A DNA stretch of 40,257 nucleotides from Gammaproteobacteria bacterium (lineage in GTDB: Bacteria; Pseudomonadota; Gammaproteobacteria; Acidiferrobacterales; Sulfurifustaceae), in NCBI GenBank assembly GCA_016194665.1, contig JACQBD010000120.1:1-40257 (forward strand). Direction: 5' to 3'. Both the position numbers and the translations under genes were made by a program. Positions 20,464 to 29,935 of the stretch are shown piece after piece. The notes beneath the pieces are model-generated. The model searched no databases. It was not told the DNA's origin and saw nothing but the letters and a program-made list of their open reading frames with translations. How positions within the stretch are numbered: the stretch's first letter is position 1; every line of letters begins with the position of its first letter.

Positions 20464-20873
20464 ATAAAATTATTTTCGCTCTGGCATCGCTAATCGTGCT
20501 ATCGAGTTGCAGCAGCGATTTGTTTCGTGAATCGTCCGAACCAGCCTCCAACAATAACGCCGTGGTGGCGTTGGTGAACAGCGCGCATACCGACGCGGCC
20601 GCCAACAAATTCGACGCCGCCGGCGCGACGCTTGAGCGCGCCTTGCGCATCGAGCCGCGCAATCCAGCGTTGTGGCAAGAGCTCGCGCGCGTTCGTTTGC
20701 AGCAAGGCGAATATCAGCAGGTCGAAAGTCTGGCGGCAAAGTCCAACGGATTGGCCGGCGATAATAAATCCATGCGCGCGGAAAATTGGCGCCTCATCGG
20801 TCAAGCACGTCTCAAACGCGGCGACCATCAGGGAGCGCAAGCCGCGTTCAACAAAGCTGCTGAAACCAATTAA
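20460..20873 (+). CDS. TPR-containing lipoprotein, possible LpoP-like PBP1b partner
   Basis: Lipobox LIVLSSC; TPR-like AAGATLERALRIEPRNPALWQELARVRLQQGEYQQVESLAAKSN...RLIGQARLKRGDHQGAQAAFNKA; overlaps the mrcB stop codon. Confidence 0.82.
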   Translation: MNKIIFALASLIVLSSCSSDLFRESSEPASNNNAVVALVNSAHTDAAANKFDAAGATLERALRIEPRNPALWQELARVRLQQGEYQQVESLAAKSNGLAGDNKSMRAENWRLIGQARLKRGDHQGAQAAFNKAAETN

Positions 20874-21493
20874 AAGCTCGGTTTCCTCGCTGCGATTGGA
20901 TTGAGAGCATTATTAGCAAGTAGAAAAATAGCCATGCCCAAACTGGCGCCGGCGATGACATCGCTCAAAAAGTGATGGTTCGTCACGATTAGTGCCACCG
21001 CTAAAAGTAACAACAGACTGAAACACGCGAGCCTATATCGCGGATAGTAATAGCCGAAACCTGCAATTAAGGCAGTGAACACCGTCATGTGACCGGATGG
21101 AAAACATCCGTAGCCTTCACTGGCGTCAAACCAATAAAAAATGGGCGATTGATGATAAATCGCCCACATCCAGGGGTTCGATCTTCCCAATACAAATTGT
21201 AAAAAAGATTTAAAAATAAATGCCGCAGGAACGGCGGTGCCGCATAGCTGCAAAAATTGAGTATGGCGATTTTTATAGCCTCGACGTGTAAGTAAAAAAT
21301 ACAGCCCCCAGCTGACCAAAGTAATAATAATAACTACATAAGCCAACAAATCCGGTATGCCCGCTGCCGCCTGCAATAAAGCATCGTTTGCGTGCATCCA
21401 GCGATAGAAAAATAATGAAAGCGTTTGATCCCAAAATACATAGCTCAAGGCCATTAATACTAAGGCAAAAGAAAAACCGATAATTAAAATCAT
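20870..21493 (-). CDS. PAP2-superfamily phosphatase
   Basis: KSFLQFVLGRSNP, CFPSGHMTVFTALIAGFGYYYPRYR, NHHFLSDVIAGASLGM; several TM helices. Confidence 0.85.
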   Translation of the reverse strand: MILIIGFSFALVLMALSYVFWDQTLSLFFYRWMHANDALLQAAAGIPDLLAYVVIIITLVSWGLYFLLTRRGYKNRHTQFLQLCGTAVPAAFIFKSFLQFVLGRSNPWMWAIYHQSPIFYWFDASEGYGCFPSGHMTVFTALIAGFGYYYPRYRLACFSLLLLLAVALIVTNHHFLSDVIAGASLGMAIFLLANNALNPIAARKPSF

Positions 21494-21590
21494 TAGGTAG
21501 TGGATTCAATATATGTCAGGAAAAAATTTAAGATCTAGACCAAATTTCTAGCGATTGGTTTAATCTGCAAGATTATCTTAAAATCACGCC

Positions 21591-21980
21591 ATGACGCGCA
21601 TAATATATTTAAGCTTTATATGTATTTTCTTAGTCGCTTGCGCCACACCGGAGGTGGAAATTCTTAGCCAGACCGAGTCGTTCGCACCCACTCACCACGT
21701 CGAAGTCCTTTTGGATATGCCGTCCCGACCCTATAAAACCTTTGCCATTCTGGAAGACAATTACGGCGGAAGTCCCGAGGAAATCAACGCCCGCTTGGAA
21801 CAAAAAGGACGCGATATAGGCGCCGATGCGATTGTCATCGTCAGTGTGAACGATAAGACGGTGACCGATTGGATTGCCGCCAATCCCTATTCTGTCCATG
21901 GCGCCTATCGTCTGCACTACCGGCCAATCAAGCATGTCTATCATGCGGTTCGCGCGCGAGCGCTTAAATACAGCCGCTGA
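21591..21980 (+). CDS. Conserved small lipoprotein of unknown function
   Basis: MTRIIYLSFICIFLVACATPEVEIL lipobox (LVAC); 129 aa with EEINARLEQKGRDIGADAIVIVSV. Confidence 0.75.
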   Translation: MTRIIYLSFICIFLVACATPEVEILSQTESFAPTHHVEVLLDMPSRPYKTFAILEDNYGGSPEEINARLEQKGRDIGADAIVIVSVNDKTVTDWIAANPYSVHGAYRLHYRPIKHVYHAVRARALKYSR

Positions 21981-22118
21981 CCAAAAGGTTCCTGTTCTAT
22001 CTACGATAGTGCCGAGCCTCCGCCCAGGTGAAATGTAAATTTTCATTTACTGATTCAGCCATTTTCATGAACGGAACTTTCTGCACCGCCGGTCAGAAAA
22101 TCTAGTCCGCTGGTACTT

Positions 22119-22151
22119 TTAAGGTGTTTGGGGGATTGTCAAATACCTTAA
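22119..22151 (+). promoter_or_regulatory. Stem-loop upstream of the small ORF at 22197
   Basis: TTAAGGTGTTTG-ggggattgt-CAAATACCTTAA: 12-bp stem with one G:U pair, 9-nt loop. Confidence 0.5.
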
Positions 22152-22196
22152 GAAAAGAGATGCTACGCGGACCAAATCATCACAAGGAAACAGTGC

Positions 22197-22433
22197 ATGA
22201 GCCTGGAAACAATCGTCGTTCTACTTCTCGTCTGGACCGTGGCCGGTTTGTTCGCCGCCATCGCTTTTGGAAAAGTGATTCAAGATCCCGACGTCTCACC
22301 GGATCAACAAGAACCCATCCCCTCTTCTTCTGGTTCCTTAAAATATTTGCGTCGCAATAAACGCAAATCGTCGGCGCCCGTCGAACACACCAGCCGCGTA
22401 CGTCATACCGGCATGAAGCGAGCAACCGGATAA
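22197..22433 (+). CDS. Small single-TM protein with basic C-terminal tail, unknown function
   Basis: MSLETIVVLLLVWTVAGLFAAIAFGKVIQDPDVSPDQQEPIPSSSGSLKYLRRNKRKSSAPVEHTSRVRHTGMKRATG; preceded by a purine-rich AAGGAAA RBS-like stretch. Confidence 0.55.
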   Translation: MSLETIVVLLLVWTVAGLFAAIAFGKVIQDPDVSPDQQEPIPSSSGSLKYLRRNKRKSSAPVEHTSRVRHTGMKRATG

Positions 22434-22447
22434 ATTTAACCTGTTAC

Positions 22448-23119
22448 TCATTCCCCCGCGTTAGTGATAAGCGGGGAGCCCGGCAGTGGATTTTTATTGA
22501 TATTCCATGAAAGCGTAATGCGTGGACGCTTGCCGAGATAGGCATTCACGGTGTGCACCAGTTGGCTCGGAAAAATAATCATCGTTCCCATTTTCATTCC
22601 TGGATAAAAAGGCTTGGTCACGCAACCTTCTTGATCCGGACAGCAACTACTCAAACGCGGATCCACGAAACCGAATTGTCCGCTTAAAGAATCTTCCACG
22701 TCTTCGTCGCCGGTTTCCACGCAATACACCACGCTCGCCGTTGAACGCACATGACTGTGCGGCATGCAAAAATCGCCGTTACGATAAATATTGGCCCAGC
22801 TGAGATCCACCACCGCATCCTCGCACTCCAAGACGCGCCGAAAAAACGCGCGCGCGCGCAAACTAATCAACTCCGCTTCGGTGTTGAGCCAGGTGTCCAG
22901 ATGATGAATTTTAGTGCCGCAAGCCCCGCGGAAACTACGCTTGCGTAAACGCTGATGCTCTTCCAGTTCAAGAATTTTGGCGATAAGGCGCGGATGATAT
23001 TCCTGCACATCCAGAAAATGGGTCGAGCAAATTGTCGGATTGCCGCACGTTTCGATTATTTGATCCTTGGGCCACACTTCGATGGGTTTTAAACCCAGCT
23101 GGATCACGTCGTTATCCAT
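22448..23119 (-). CDS. Putative 2OG-Fe(II) oxygenase-type protein (TIGR02466-like)
   Basis: NIYRNGDFCMPHSHVRSTASVVYCVETGDED...FGFVDPR...GTMIIFPSQLVHTVNAYLGKRPRITLSWNIN: double-stranded beta-helix pattern with N-terminal HxH, distal His and Arg. Confidence 0.7.
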   Translation of the reverse strand: MDNDVIQLGLKPIEVWPKDQIIETCGNPTICSTHFLDVQEYHPRLIAKILELEEHQRLRKRSFRGACGTKIHHLDTWLNTEAELISLRARAFFRRVLECEDAVVDLSWANIYRNGDFCMPHSHVRSTASVVYCVETGDEDVEDSLSGQFGFVDPRLSSCCPDQEGCVTKPFYPGMKMGTMIIFPSQLVHTVNAYLGKRPRITLSWNINKNPLPGSPLITNAGE

Positions 23120-23266
23120 TTCAGGTTACTCGCTTAAGAATCAATGCCTCTATTGTGACATGCCGCCAGCCCTTGGGGAAACGGCATAATCGATGCGCAG
23201 AGCTAAGCAGCAGACGACCGGTTTATTGCCCATTATGAATGATTTTAAAAATTTAACGGAAATAAT

Positions 23267-23647
23267 TTAATTCGTCTCAAGCGTCACGAACGCCACGGCA
23301 TGGTCTTTTTCATCCGCTAAACTAATATGCGCCACGGCGATGTTTTTTGCTTGCAGAAATTCTTGCGCGCGGCCATGGAACGCCAAGATCGGTTTACCTT
23401 GAGCGTCATGCGTCACTTCGATATCGTGCAGCTGAATTCCATCGCGGAATCCCGTGCCCATGGCTTTGACCGTTGCTTCTTTGGCGGCAAAGCGCCGTGC
23501 TAAAAAATTCGCCTTGTTGGCGTTTTTGCGGAAGTCCAACAATTCACCGCTGGTGAGAATGCGTTCGGAAAATCGATCGCCGAATCGATCGAGGTCTTCT
23601 TGCATGCGCCCCACGCGCACGATGTCGGTGCCAATACCAAAAATCAT
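23267..23647 (-). CDS. acpS: Holo-[acyl-carrier-protein] synthase
   Basis: [46 protein letters not shown]. Confidence 0.96.
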   Translation of the reverse strand: MIFGIGTDIVRVGRMQEDLDRFGDRFSERILTSGELLDFRKNANKANFLARRFAAKEATVKAMGTGFRDGIQLHDIEVTHDAQGKPILAFHGRAQEFLQAKNIAVAHISLADEKDHAVAFVTLETN

Positions 23648-24369
23648 TTCGCCGCTTCCAACATCAGTCGTTTTATTTCCCGCACCGCCTCCGACATGCC
23701 GGTAAACAAAGCACGCGCAACAATGGCATGTCCGATGTTTAATTCCGATATGCCGGGGATGCCGGCGATCGCTTGTACATTGTGATAGTTAAGCCCATGG
23801 CCGGCGTTAACTTGTAATTTCAATCCTAAACCCTGCTGCACGGCTTGCTCGATGCGCACCAGTTCTTGCTGGCGCGCTGCCGGATCTTCGATATCGGCAT
23901 AACGGCCGGTGTGAATCTCGATAACCGCGGCTCCGGTTTTGGCCGCGGCTTCGATTTGATCGGCGTCGGCATCCACAAACAAAGATACGCGTATGCCGGC
24001 GTCAACCAGACGTTTGCAAACTTGAGTAATTTTTTTAAACCCGCCGACAACATCCAAACCGCCTTCGGTGGTAAGTTCTTGGCGTCGCTCGGGCACCATA
24101 CAGCATTCTTGTGGGCGCACGCGACAAGCAAAAGCCACCACGTCGTCTGCCACCGCCAGCTCCAAATTCATGCGCGTCTGAATCACGCGCCGTAAAACTT
24201 CCACGTCTTGATCCTGAATATGCCGCCGGTCTTCGCGCAAATGCAGCGTTATTGCGTCGGCCCCGGCTTGTTCCGCTTCCAGCGCCGCTTGAATGGGATC
24301 GGGGTAGCGCGTGCCGCGCGCCTGACGCAGCGTGGCAACGTGATCGATATTAACTCCCAACTTTATCAA
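23644..24369 (-). CDS. pdxJ: Pyridoxine 5'-phosphate synthase
   Basis: [72 protein letters not shown]. Confidence 0.97.
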   Translation of the reverse strand: MIKLGVNIDHVATLRQARGTRYPDPIQAALEAEQAGADAITLHLREDRRHIQDQDVEVLRRVIQTRMNLELAVADDVVAFACRVRPQECCMVPERRQELTTEGGLDVVGGFKKITQVCKRLVDAGIRVSLFVDADADQIEAAAKTGAAVIEIHTGRYADIEDPAARQQELVRIEQAVQQGLGLKLQVNAGHGLNYHNVQAIAGIPGISELNIGHAIVARALFTGMSEAVREIKRLMLEAAK

Positions 24370-25117
24370 GCTTGTGCTCCATCTCTGTTGCGCTTAAAGG
24401 AATGCTGCGGCGAAATAATTTGCGGCTGTGCAGCGGTTTTTCGCCCAAATGCCGTGCTAAGGCGGCGCGCATCAATGCTTTAGCGTCGCGCAAGGCGCTG
24501 GCGTCTTCCAAAGTTTCTTGCGCCAGCGCCAATAAACTGGCGCCGCGAATGCGTAAACCTTCAGTCGGCCGATGCAGTTCGGGGTTCGCCAAGCGCAGCG
24601 GACCGCGCTCAAAAATGTAATCGTACACCACGTCCGCTTCAAGCGGTTTTTTGTCGGCGATATCGTGATCCAAAACCAAGGCATAACCCAGTTCACGCAA
24701 TAAATTTTTTTCAAAAACCCGCAGCACCGCTTCTTGCAAACTATTATTTCGGCACAAACGTTCGAGCGCCGCCTGATAAACCTCAAATAAGCGATCGTGC
24801 GGATCGTGTCGGTGCAGCAAGCGCAGCAGCACTTCGTTCATGTAAAAGCCGCAATAGAGCGCCGATCCTTCAAGTGCCGCGTGCGCGCCGTCGGCTTCGG
24901 CGCCGGTCAAGGTCGCCAACTCGCCCTTGCCGCTCCAACCGATCAATAAACGCTGAAACGGTTTTAAAATACCGCGCACCCGGCTGTTCGGCCGCTTCGC
25001 GCCTTTGGCGATGAGTCCGATGCGCCCATGTTGCGCGGTTAACACTTCGAGCAATAAGCTGGTTTCGCTGTAACCGTGGTGGTGCAAAATAAACGCGGGT
25101 TGTTGATGGATACGCAC
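24350..25117 (-). CDS. recO: DNA repair protein RecO
   Basis: [67 protein letters not shown]; syntenic between era and pdxJ. Confidence 0.95.
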   Translation of the reverse strand: MRIHQQPAFILHHHGYSETSLLLEVLTAQHGRIGLIAKGAKRPNSRVRGILKPFQRLLIGWSGKGELATLTGAEADGAHAALEGSALYCGFYMNEVLLRLLHRHDPHDRLFEVYQAALERLCRNNSLQEAVLRVFEKNLLRELGYALVLDHDIADKKPLEADVVYDYIFERGPLRLANPELHRPTEGLRIRGASLLALAQETLEDASALRDAKALMRAALARHLGEKPLHSRKLFRRSIPLSATEMEHKLDKVGS

Positions 25118-25119
25118 AA

Positions 25120-26022
25120 TCAGCTCTCGTCGGCGTAGCCCAGGCTGCGCAGGGCGCGCTCGCTGTCCGCCCAGCCTTCACGCACTTTCACCCATAAACC
25201 GAGATGCACCTTGGCGCCCAAAAGTTTTTGCATCGCCAAACGCGCGCGGCTGCCTATGGTCTTGAGTCGCTCGCCGTCTTTACCGATGAGAATCGGTTTT
25301 TGACCTTCTTTGTCGACCCAGATGGTGGCGTCGATATGAATCGCGCCTTTGGCGCGTTTAAATTGTTCGATGCTCACGGCCGTGGCGTAAGGCACTTCCT
25401 GACGCAACCCACGAAATATTTGTTCACGCACGAGTTCGGCGACGAGGAAACGTTCGCTACGATCACTGATTTGATCCACGGGATACAGTGGCGCTTGCAC
25501 CGGCAAATATTTCAAAATGGCTTTCTGTAAATTATCGACGTTGGTGGTTTTTAATGCCGATACCGGAATGATCTCGGCAAAATTCATTTTTTTATGCGAC
25601 TCTTCAATTAATGGTAAGAGTTGCTGGCGGTCTTTAAGTTGATCCATTTTATTAATGGCGAGAATAACGGGGATGCCTTGTTGCATCGCCAATTGCAACG
25701 GATATTCATCGGCGCGCGTCCAGCCGCTGGCGGCGATAAGCAAAACGATGCAATCAACGCCTTGCAAGCTGGCATTCGCCACCCGGTTAAGGTAACGGTT
25801 CATCATGCCTTTATTATCCGTTTGCAGGCCAGGGGTATCTACATAAATTATTTGGGCGCTGTCAGAAGTTTTAATGCCCAGCAAACGATGTCGCGTAGTT
25901 TGCGCGCGCGATGAGGTAATACTCAGTTTCTGGCCGACGAGATTATTTAACAGTGTGGACTTGCCCACGTTGGGCCGCCCGGCGAGCGTCGCCAGGCCGC
26001 AACGAAAATCGGTTTCAGACAT
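25120..26022 (-). CDS. era: GTPase Era
   Basis: MSETDFRCGLATLAGRPNVGKSTLLNNLVGQKLSITSSRAQTTRHRLLGI; DTPGLQ; NKMD; C-terminal KH domain. True start at 26022 overlaps the rnc stop; the 26130 start is an overextension. Confidence 0.97.
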   Translation of the reverse strand: MSETDFRCGLATLAGRPNVGKSTLLNNLVGQKLSITSSRAQTTRHRLLGIKTSDSAQIIYVDTPGLQTDNKGMMNRYLNRVANASLQGVDCIVLLIAASGWTRADEYPLQLAMQQGIPVILAINKMDQLKDRQQLLPLIEESHKKMNFAEIIPVSALKTTNVDNLQKAILKYLPVQAPLYPVDQISDRSERFLVAELVREQIFRGLRQEVPYATAVSIEQFKRAKGAIHIDATIWVDKEGQKPILIGKDGERLKTIGSRARLAMQKLLGAKVHLGLWVKVREGWADSERALRSLGYADES

Positions 26023-26708
26023 TAGGATTGAGACAAACGCGCGAGCGCCAGCGAGGCCGCTTCTTGTTCGGCATGCCGGCGGCTGTTGCCTTCGCCGCGG
26101 ACCGGCCCGTCCAAGCTGGCGACGCGGCATTCGACGATGAAATTCTGCTGATGCGCTTCACCCGTGACCTCGCGCACGACATAAATCGGCGTCGGCAGCG
26201 AAAGCTTTTGTAGATGCTCTTGCAATTGCGTTTTGGGATCTTTGGGAATGGAATGCGGATCGAGATGCGCCAGTTTATCGCGATAAAGATACAAAATGAC
26301 TTTTACGGCTTGATCGGCGGAACTGTCTTTGCAGATGGCGCCAAAAATAGCCTCGAGCGTATCGGCCAGAATCGAATCGCGATCGTAACCGCCGCTTTTC
26401 AGTTCGCCTTCGCCCAGCGCCAGATAATCGCCGAGTTCGATGGCGCGCGCCAGATCCGCCAGCGCGCTTTTCTTGACCAGACTGGCGCGTAGTCGTGTCA
26501 GCTCGCCTTCGGAAAGGTCGGCATAACGATTGTAGAGCTCGGACGAAATGGCAAAACCGAGCACGCTATCGCCTAAAAATTCCAAACGTTCGTAATTATC
26601 GCTGCTTTTACTACGATGAGTTAGCGCCCGCGTCAACAATTCCGGCTGCCGGAAGACGTAGCTTAACCGGCGGCTCAGTTCGGCGGCATTGTTTTTATTC
26701 CGCGCCAC
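26022..26708 (-). CDS. rnc: Ribonuclease III
   Basis: YERLEFLGDSVLGFAISSELY signature; dsRBD at C-terminus (DPKTQLQEHLQKLSLPTPIYVV). Confidence 0.97.
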   Translation of the reverse strand: MARNKNNAAELSRRLSYVFRQPELLTRALTHRSKSSDNYERLEFLGDSVLGFAISSELYNRYADLSEGELTRLRASLVKKSALADLARAIELGDYLALGEGELKSGGYDRDSILADTLEAIFGAICKDSSADQAVKVILYLYRDKLAHLDPHSIPKDPKTQLQEHLQKLSLPTPIYVVREVTGEAHQQNFIVECRVASLDGPVRGEGNSRRHAEQEAASLALARLSQS

Positions 26709-27078
26709 GGACCTCGATACTGTGATCGAAGTTAAGCAAAGCCGAAACGTTAAACGCTATCGGCACCACCGATTCATAACTAATGCGGATGACCTTCATT
26801 TTGCCGCGCGCTTCCAGTGTCAAGGTTTTTTCCAAATCGAAATCATCGGCGCTATCGATCTCCAAGCGTTTTCTGATTGCTTCTTTAATCTGCGGCAAAA
26901 CCATCGAGCCCGCATCCGGTTGCCGGCCTAAACTTTCCAACGCACTTTTTATTTTAAGATCGGTCAGGTAAGGCGGCAGTAATTTAAAAAATAGAAACAT
27001 AAAAAAAGCGAGCGTGCCGAGGACGAACAACATGCCCCACATCGTTATGCCCGATTGACGTTTACGATTTTGCATCAC
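26695..27078 (-). CDS. DUF4845 domain membrane protein
   Basis: QSGITMWGMLFVLGTLAFFMFLFFKLLPPYLTDLKIKSALESL; position between lepB and rnc typical of DUF4845. Confidence 0.85.
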   Translation of the reverse strand: MMQNRKRQSGITMWGMLFVLGTLAFFMFLFFKLLPPYLTDLKIKSALESLGRQPDAGSMVLPQIKEAIRKRLEIDSADDFDLEKTLTLEARGKMKVIRISYESVVPIAFNVSALLNFDHSIEVRGAE

Positions 27079-27110
27079 AACCTCCTTGACAGTTCGATAT
27101 ACGCGTCACT

Positions 27111-27941
27111 TCAACGAATGACCTGGCCAATGCGGTTCCAAACAATGCGTTCCCAAAACCATTTAGGTTGATCGGTCATATCCCAGCTGAACCAAATCAG
27201 GAAAGCCCGTCCCACCAGATTTTCATCCGGCACGAAGCCCCAAAAACGGCTGTCGTTGCTGCGGTCGCGGTTATCGCCCATGACAAAATATTGTCCCTCG
27301 GGCACGACGATTTCAGGTAACGGCGGGTCCAGCTGCCCCGTGGTTAAAATGGCGTGCTTAACGCCGTCGAGATTTTCCGTCAGCTTCAGCGTGTCGCCTT
27401 GCGGGTCCACGCTCTGAGATGGGTAGTAAGGCAGGCCATCCATTTGTTCCATCGGCGTTCCATTGATATAGAGTTTCTTATCTTTATATAGGATATGGTC
27501 GCCCGGAATGCCAACCACGCGCTTAATATAATTAATGGAAGGGTTTTTGGGATAACGAAATACCATTACTTGGCCGCGTTGCGGATGCTGAATATCCAGC
27601 ACCTTGGTATTGACCACCGGCAGACGCACGCCGTAAGTAAACTTATTGACCAGAATAAAATCGCCGATGAACAAGCTCGGCAACATTGACCCCGAAGGAA
27701 TCCGGAAAGGCTCCGCTAAAAATGAACGGATGAGAAAAACAATTAAGATGACGGGGAAAAACGCGCGCGCATACTCCACCATCACCGGTTCTTTACGCAC
27801 TTGCTCAGCCTGCTCGGTTTTGCCAGCTGCAGCTAGATTTTTGACGCGGCGTTCGCGTTGCGGCGCCCACAGCCAACGATCCAGCGCCCAGATCGCACCC
27901 GTGACGATCAGAATCAACAACATGATTAATGCAAAATCCAT
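27111..27941 (-). CDS. lepB: Signal peptidase I
   Basis: EPFRIPSGSMLPSLFIGDFILVNKFTYGVRLP, RGQVMVFRYPKNPSINYIKRVVGIPGD, GQYFVMGDNRDRSNDSRFWG. Confidence 0.97.
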   Translation of the reverse strand: MDFALIMLLILIVTGAIWALDRWLWAPQRERRVKNLAAAGKTEQAEQVRKEPVMVEYARAFFPVILIVFLIRSFLAEPFRIPSGSMLPSLFIGDFILVNKFTYGVRLPVVNTKVLDIQHPQRGQVMVFRYPKNPSINYIKRVVGIPGDHILYKDKKLYINGTPMEQMDGLPYYPSQSVDPQGDTLKLTENLDGVKHAILTTGQLDPPLPEIVVPEGQYFVMGDNRDRSNDSRFWGFVPDENLVGRAFLIWFSWDMTDQPKWFWERIVWNRIGQVIR

Positions 27942-27945
27942 GGCG

Positions 27946-29751
27946 CTATTTCTCGCTCACGCGCAGAACGGCTAGAAAAGCTTCCTGCGGAATTTCAACC
28001 GTGCCGAATTGTTTCATACGCTTCTTGCCCTCTTTTTGTCTTTCCAATAATTTGCGTTTGCGCGATACGTCGCCGCCATAGCACTTGGCCGTGACATTCT
28101 TGCGCAAGGCTTTGACCGTTTCACGCGCGATCACCTTGGAACCGATCGCCGCTTGAATCGCTACGTCGAACATTTGCCGCGGAATCAACTCACGCAGCTT
28201 TTTGACCAGCTCACGTCCGCGATATTGGCTTTGTTCGCGATGCACGATGACCGAAAGTGCGTCCACTCTATCGCCGTTGATCAAAACGTCAAGCTTACAC
28301 AGGTCCGAGGGACGAAATTCCAGAAAGTCGTAATCCAGCGAAGCGTAACCACGGCTAACCGACTTCAAACGGTCGAAAAAATCGAGCACCACTTCGTTCA
28401 GCGGCAGTTCGTAACTCAGCATGGCTTGACGGCCGTGATAGGTCAGATCCTTTTGAATACCGCGTTTTTCAACGCATAAGCCGATGACGTTGCCGACATA
28501 TTCTTGCGGCACCAAGATCGTGGCCAAGATAATCGGTTCGCGAATCTCGACGATATGAGTCGGGTCCGGCATCTTCGCGGGGTTCTCAACCAGGAACACT
28601 TCTTTGGCGGTGGCAATTTCATAAATGACCGTGGGCGCGGTGGTAATCAGGTTTAAATTATATTCGCGTTCGAGCCGTTCCTGAATGATTTCCATGTGCA
28701 GCATGCCGAGAAACCCGCAACGAAAACCAAAACCCAGCGCTTCCGATGTTTCCGGTTCGTAGTGCAACGAGGCGTCATTCAATTGCAGTTTGGCCAAGGC
28801 GTCGCGGAATGCTTCATAGTCGGACGCTTCAATGGGATACAAACCGGCGAACACCCGCGGCTTGATTTCTTTAAAACCCGCGAGCGCTTTATCGGCTGGG
28901 CGATGCACATGCGTGATGGTGTCGCCGACGCGCGCGCCGCGCACATCTTTGATACCGGCGATCACGTACCCGACTTCACCCGGCCCGAGTTCGCTCACCG
29001 GTTTGCGTTTGGGTGTGAAAATTCCGATCTGTTCGACAAAATGATCGCGCCCCACCGCCATCAGGCGAATTTTTTCTTTCGGTTTAAGACAGCCGTCGAT
29101 CACGCGCACCAGCGACACGGTGCCCAAATAATTGTCGAACCACGAATCGATGATCAAAGCTTTCAGCGGAGCGCTGTTATCCCCTTGCGGCATGGGAATA
29201 CGTTCAACAATGGCCTCCAGAATATCGACGATGCCTTGACCGGTTTTAGCGCTGGCGGAAATCGCGTTATGCGCGTCGATGCCGATGATGTCCTCGATCT
29301 CTTCCGCGGCGCGCGCCGGATCGGCCGAGGGCAAATCGATTTTGTTCAAGATCGGCACGATTTCCAGATTGAGCTCGGAAGCGGTGTAACAATTGGCCAC
29401 GGTCTGGGCTTGCACGCCTTGCGACGCGTCGACCACCAACAACGCGCCTTCGCAAGCCGTGAGCGAACGCGAGACTTCATAGGAAAAATCCACATGCCCC
29501 GGCGTATCGATCATGTTCAAGCGATAGGTTTTGCCGTTGCGCGCCTTGTAATCCAGGGCCACGCTTTGCGCCTTGATGGTGATGCCGCGTTCGCGCTCGA
29601 GATCCATCGAGTCCAACACTTGCTCCTGCATTTCGCGATCTTCCAAACCACCGCAGGTTTGGATAAACCGATCCGCCAGCGTCGACTTGCCGTGATCGAT
29701 ATGCGCGATAATGGAAAAGTTACGGATCAGTTCTTGATTCGTGCTGCTCAT
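27946..29751 (-). CDS. lepA: Elongation factor 4
   Basis: [26 protein letters not shown]...[19 protein letters not shown]-terminal [33 protein letters not shown]. Confidence 0.98.
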   Translation of the reverse strand: MSSTNQELIRNFSIIAHIDHGKSTLADRFIQTCGGLEDREMQEQVLDSMDLERERGITIKAQSVALDYKARNGKTYRLNMIDTPGHVDFSYEVSRSLTACEGALLVVDASQGVQAQTVANCYTASELNLEIVPILNKIDLPSADPARAAEEIEDIIGIDAHNAISASAKTGQGIVDILEAIVERIPMPQGDNSAPLKALIIDSWFDNYLGTVSLVRVIDGCLKPKEKIRLMAVGRDHFVEQIGIFTPKRKPVSELGPGEVGYVIAGIKDVRGARVGDTITHVHRPADKALAGFKEIKPRVFAGLYPIEASDYEAFRDALAKLQLNDASLHYEPETSEALGFGFRCGFLGMLHMEIIQERLEREYNLNLITTAPTVIYEIATAKEVFLVENPAKMPDPTHIVEIREPIILATILVPQEYVGNVIGLCVEKRGIQKDLTYHGRQAMLSYELPLNEVVLDFFDRLKSVSRGYASLDYDFLEFRPSDLCKLDVLINGDRVDALSVIVHREQSQYRGRELVKKLRELIPRQMFDVAIQAAIGSKVIARETVKALRKNVTAKCYGGDVSRKRKLLERQKEGKKRMKQFGTVEIPQEAFLAVLRVSEK

Positions 29752-29935
29752 GAATTTTGCGATGTTCCAAGCGCCAGGCCGTTAGCGGCAAGCACTGGGG
29801 TGCGAGATACGAAAAAGGCGCCTAAGGCGCCCGCGGTGTCAATTTTTTTCAAAAAGGTTTGCGTGTGTCGTTTAACTTGCTTTTGCGGGGCGTAGCATAC
29901 CCTATTTAACGCAGCGCATAAATATGCGATGCGTG

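Noticed and set aside
26023-26130. N-terminal extension of the era ORF
   Set aside because: Lies within the 3' end of rnc; the conserved Era N-terminus starts at MSETDFRCG (26022).
28696-29895. 399-aa plus-strand ORF antisense to lepA
   Set aside because: Fully overlaps the unmistakable lepA on the opposite strand; composition (H/R/F/G/Q-rich) is typical of an antisense shadow frame.
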